A stretch of DNA of 64,000 nucleotides from Turritopsis dohrnii. Taxonomy: Eukaryota; Cnidaria; Hydrozoa; Anthoathecata; Oceaniidae. The notes under the pieces were generated by a model. The model worked only from the letters and a program-made list of their open reading frames with translations, did no database searches and was not told the DNA's origin. Shown in pieces: positions 60,501 to 64,000 of this stretch; the first letter of the stretch is position 1; every line of letters begins with the position of its first letter. The stretch is taken from NCBI GenBank assembly GCA_027922465.2, contig BQMF02000040.1:930001-994000 (forward strand), read 5' to 3'. Position numbers and translations under genes: made by a program.

Positions 60501-61786
60501 GTTGTTTTTTTTAGGTCTACCGAAAAGATTACGAAGTTGATGGTGTAGTGTGTGATCCTTTGAAAGCCACTCATATTATCCCTGTGAGTAATTTGAATTG
60601 CTCGGAACTAAAATAACAAGTTTTTTAATTAGGTGTTTCTTATACAAATGATATGAATGAAAATTCTGTTTGAATGAAAAAAAGATGTCATCCATAAAAC
60701 AAATTGTTTTTGATATTTTAGGGTGTAACAGGACATGAAATGTGTCACTATTTTTTTGACAAAGACGTTCGCCTGGAATGGGAAGGTATTTTTATTATAT
60801 CGACAACTTATTGCTTACACTGAAATGTGAAGCTATGTGATGTTAGAACGTTGCTGCATTTTTGGTTTTCTTGTTAAGGGACCGTTGAAAAAGTTAAAGT
60901 CCTCGAAAAACTTGCTGAAAATACAATAGTATTTCAACAAGTGCACAAGCGGATTTGGCCAGCTGCTCAGAGAGATACGTGCTTTGTTTCACACATACGG
61001 CACTTGGGAAAAGATGATATAGACAAACTTGATAAGGAAGTTGCTAACCCATGGTTGGTAATTAATTTTGCCACAGAACATGACGGTGCAAAGGTATTTG
61101 TTATCCCTCATTTTGTGTAAAAAAAGTCATGTTTTTCAAAGAACATGTTGTTTCTGTTAAGTTATTGATATTTTGTGCAGAGTGATAAATATGTTCGGGC
61201 AACAGTCAATGTCATCATGGTTTGTCAAACGTTTACAATCGGAGAAGTGAAAAAGAAAAAATATACTCGGGAGAATATTGCATGCAGATTGACATACATG
61301 GCACAAGGTATTTTTGCAAATTACAATTCATGCTGGGAATTCTTTCTGATTTTTTTCCGTACTTTTATGCTTTATTAGTTCCCATGCTCCCATATTGATA
61401 ATAATGTCTGTTGCTTAATTTTAATGACAAACTTGCTTTATTTAAAAATAGTTAAGTAATAAAATAATAAAGTTGTTTTTTTTATCCCCATTTTGAAAAT
61501 AAATAAAATCCTGGCAGCTCCATCAAACAATTATATGCTTCCCATTAAATTTATTCAATTTTAATGAAACAGAATCTCTTTTCGTAGTCATTTGCTTATG
61601 TTCTCCTGGAAACTATTATAATTCGTCAAACTTACGTTTTAATTACGTTTTATTTTAGTCAATCCTGGTGGATGGGCACCTGCATCTGTTGTGCGTCAAG
61701 TCTCCAAACGAGAGTATCCTAAATTCCTACACAAATTTAGCAGTTTTGTTCAAAATGTTACTAAAGATAAACCGTTAATGCTATAG
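57573..61786 (+). CDS. CERT1: ceramide transfer protein CERT (14 exons)
   Basis: Carries ceramide from ER to Golgi for sphingomyelin synthesis. Exons: 57573-57830, 58301-58417, 58563-58664, 58776-58938, 59240-59439, 59551-59652, 59854-59943, 60035-60118, 60250-60348, 60515-60583, 60722-60785, 60879-61093, 61181-61307, 61659-61786. They sum to 1,818 nt (605 aa; human 598-624) and all phases close. PH domain (residues about 30-125: [33 protein letters not shown]) binds Golgi PI4P. A Ser-rich region ([18 protein letters not shown]) resembles the phospho-regulated Ser-rich motif. Middle coiled region, then a FFAT-like ER-targeting motif (LFYDAVD, residues about 325-331), then START domain (about 373-605: [44 protein letters not shown]). 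Intron 3 starts with GC rather than GT. Confidence 0.96.
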
Positions 61787-62562
61787 CATAGATTTAAATC
61801 AATTCCTTTTTATTAATAAATTCTTTCAAGTCCAGTGTATCTGATAGCATAACAACTGATAAAGTGCTTCTTTGTGGCACTTTGAATAGAATAATAAGGA
61901 ACCACTACATCGAAGTAAGAAAAATATATAGAATCAAATTTATGTATTAAAGTACTTTTGGTAATTTTAGAGAAATGGATAGTATTATCAGACAATCGCA
62001 CTAGTTGATTTTTTAATTTTCGTGTCATGCTTTAAAAAGCCTTGATTTGTTTTTTCCCACTGCTTGAGGGCCTGAAATATTCCAAGTGAAAACGGATGTT
62101 CTTTCTATTTGATGTAATTTTTTACCAGCAGAAACTGAAAACTATAACAACCATTGAATGCTAGTGTTTTATTATTATTATTTTTTTTTTTATGGACGTT
62201 CTTACACGAGAAAAGATTGCCAAATTATTGTTAATACTTATTGAATTATTGGAAGTATATTCAAATTTATTGCGGCACATTTTAAACTGCCAGTGGTGTA
62301 AATTTTCTTGCTGCAAACTATAACCATAAACTTATCGTGTTTCTTTTTACGGTCTCCTTGACTGTGTTTGAAAATTAGTCCACCTGTCCACCAGGGGTAC
62401 GGAAACTGTTTTTTACCAACCCAGTTATCGTGTATTGGGATTTTTAACTTTCTAATCCCTATATTTTAAGCTCTTATGATTGTAAGTTTATTAAAAACAT
62501 ATACCTTTCCTCTAGTCTAAGAAATGGAAACAAAATGAAGCTTTGCGACATTTTCTTGCACA
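61787..62562. other. spacer between CERT and its tandem paralogue
   Basis: AT-rich, no exon found. In particular I see no PH-domain sequence here that could belong to the downstream copy. It includes the CERT 3' UTR. Confidence 0.6.
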
Positions 62563-63953
62563 ATGATAATTCTGAAAGACGCTTTCTCAAAGGTTCTTGT
62601 AACAACACATATATCTGTTGTAAATTATGGTCAAAGCCAAGAAGATGGAAGAACAGCTTCAATTGTATCACAACCACCATCAATTAAGAAAGCACAGTCT
62701 TCTTCAGTAACACAAGTAAATGACTTTAATGGTTTAATTTTTTTGCATATGTTAAGATGTCTTACTAATATTGTGTTTGTAGATTTTTAATGAAACAAAC
62801 TAAATTAATAACATCAGAAAACATTGAGTGCTGTAAATCAGAAGTTCTTTTTTCAAATAAATTCTGCCCTCTTCTTTGTCACATTTTAATTCATTTTGAT
62901 TTATTTCTTCGTTTTAGAAGACTGTCTTCCTCAAGGATAAACTGAATGAATTAGAAACAGTCTGTGAGACGTTGAGTAGGCAAACTAGTTCTCTGCAATC
63001 TTATTTTGATGCCAGATGCTCAGAAAATATACAACAAAACGATATACCGGAAAACCTATTCGTCAAAGAGCAAGTATCTATAGGTATCACAATACTTACT
63101 CTGTCTATTCACTGGGTTTGCTTCTCTATGATAAAATCTAAGTAAATAACGATGTTTTTCTTCTTTGATTTTAGATGACTTTGTGGACATACAGCTTGAA
63201 AGGTCAATATCATCAGCATCCATACACAGTTCCTTCTTGATCGGAGCATCTGGACATAGCAGAGACATTGACTTTCGTGGAGAAGCTGTTGCTTTTAAGG
63301 TCACCACTGCTTATATGATCCAGATACTCTCTCATTGTATCGAACTTATGTTGAAGAATGAGGAAGAATGGAAGGGTAGATTAGAAAATGTAATTAATTT
63401 TATTTTTGCTATGGTGATCAGTGTGATTGTGAGCTGCTTTTCTGAACACTTGTGGGACTTGCTGTGTTACGCTTTTCTAATCTTTTTATATTCATAAACC
63501 AGTTTTTTTCTTTTCATCTCTAGGAAGAACAGAAGTATCTTAAACTCATTAAGTACTTGTGTCAGAAAGACGGGAAAGCAGACTTTTTGGAAGGCACTTA
63601 TGTGCGTATTCTTTTTAAGTCAGTTTCTGTATAATTTTTCTCTTCATTATGATTGAATTGTTTGCACTCTTCATTAGCAGGTTATTCCAAAAGATGAACC
63701 AGTGCCTCATGTAAAAACTATGAAATTATCTTCGTACACCGAAACACTAAATTCCAAGAAACATAGAATGTCTGATAAGGTATCTGCAACCTTATTACAT
63801 GTGTGGAGTATCTATTAAGTACATTTTCATAAGACTCTACTACTTTATTTTCAGATCGATTCAATTGTTATGAAAAATGTCCAAAAAGTCACAGAGAATA
63901 AAAATGAGGAGACTTTGGGTTGGTACAAGATTTATGAATATGGAAATTTGCAT
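62563..63953 (+). CDS. CERT-like paralogue, partial (runs off the window), no PH or FFAT exon
   Basis: Exons found: about 62563-62715 (start uncertain; ends ...SSSVTQ), 62918-63083, 63175-63389, 63524-63601, 63681-63779, 63855-63953, continuing past 64000. They match CERT exons 3, 4, 5, 6, 8 and 9 in order and phase: [14 protein letters not shown] against [31 protein letters not shown] against [22 protein letters not shown] in both, and [12 protein letters not shown] against [12 protein letters not shown]. No PH exons precede it, and the exon carrying the FFAT motif is absent, since only 79 bp separate the counterparts of exons 6 and 8. The START domain should begin here and continue beyond the edge. 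Whether it has its own promoter or is spliced from the upstream CERT exons is not visible. Confidence 0.88.
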
Positions 63954-64000
63954 GTGAGCATGGTCCTTTTTACGATCCAAAAATTCAATTTGTTTTAGTA

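Noticed and set aside
1..64000. CRISPR arrays, operons, bacterial ribosome binding sites, tRNA and rRNA genes
   Set aside because: The window is eukaryotic. I found no spacer-repeat array and no convincing tRNA or rRNA by eye; short tRNAs could still be missed without a covariance search.

Overview
This is AT-rich eukaryotic DNA with spliced genes, GT-AG introns of roughly 0.1-4 kb and many transposon remnants. The gene set (a thioester alpha-2-macroglobulin, the ciliary protein nephrocystin-1 and the ceramide transfer protein CERT) points to an animal. The AT richness and the repeat types suggest a non-bilaterian invertebrate, perhaps a cnidarian, but the sequence does not prove this.

Layout. 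(1) 1-0.8 kb: decayed non-LTR reverse transcriptase. (2) 3.06-28.61 kb, minus strand: a complete alpha-2-macroglobulin-like gene. I traced 28 coding exon positions with compatible phases; the total is divisible by three and gives about 1,516 aa. It has a signal peptide, the MG domains, a furin-type RRKRR site, the GCGEQ thioester and a receptor-binding domain. Position 14, the bait region, is served by four tandem alternative exons between 12.5 and 17.0 kb. (3) 33.15-48.14 kb, minus strand: NPHP1 (coiled coil, acidic linker, SH3, nephrocystin homology domain); the last exon was not located. A single-exon SAM methyltransferase (41.47-42.12 kb, plus strand) is nested in one of its introns. (4) 50.27-55.61 kb: an intact PHD-endonuclease-reverse transcriptase LINE lying between two inverted ~0.36-0.40 kb arms. 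(5) 57.57-61.79 kb, plus strand: complete CERT (14 exons, about 605 aa). (6) 62.56 kb to the right edge: a second, tandem CERT-like gene with no visible PH domain and no FFAT exon, continuing off the window.

The most interesting system is the bait-exon cluster. Four paralogous exons share the same 17-codon start position, the same phase (0 in, 1 out) and a length of 1 modulo 3, so exactly one should be used per transcript. Their variable halves differ strongly: acidic, Arg-containing, aromatic/Met, and short aliphatic. Bait sequence decides which proteases cut alpha-2-macroglobulin, so one gene could make four traps with different protease ranges. Decayed duplicate units nearby and minisatellites between the exons suggest birth and death by tandem duplication.

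Much of the rest is transposon-derived. One MITE family with ends like CAGTGGGCAAA occurs about nine times between 4.5 and 39.6 kb. I also see a hAT-like element with terminal repeats, a Mutator-like MITE with a perfect 10-bp target duplication, and several other short inverted-repeat elements. All exon boundaries were read by eye from splice signals, phase and family similarity; no search or alignment program was run.
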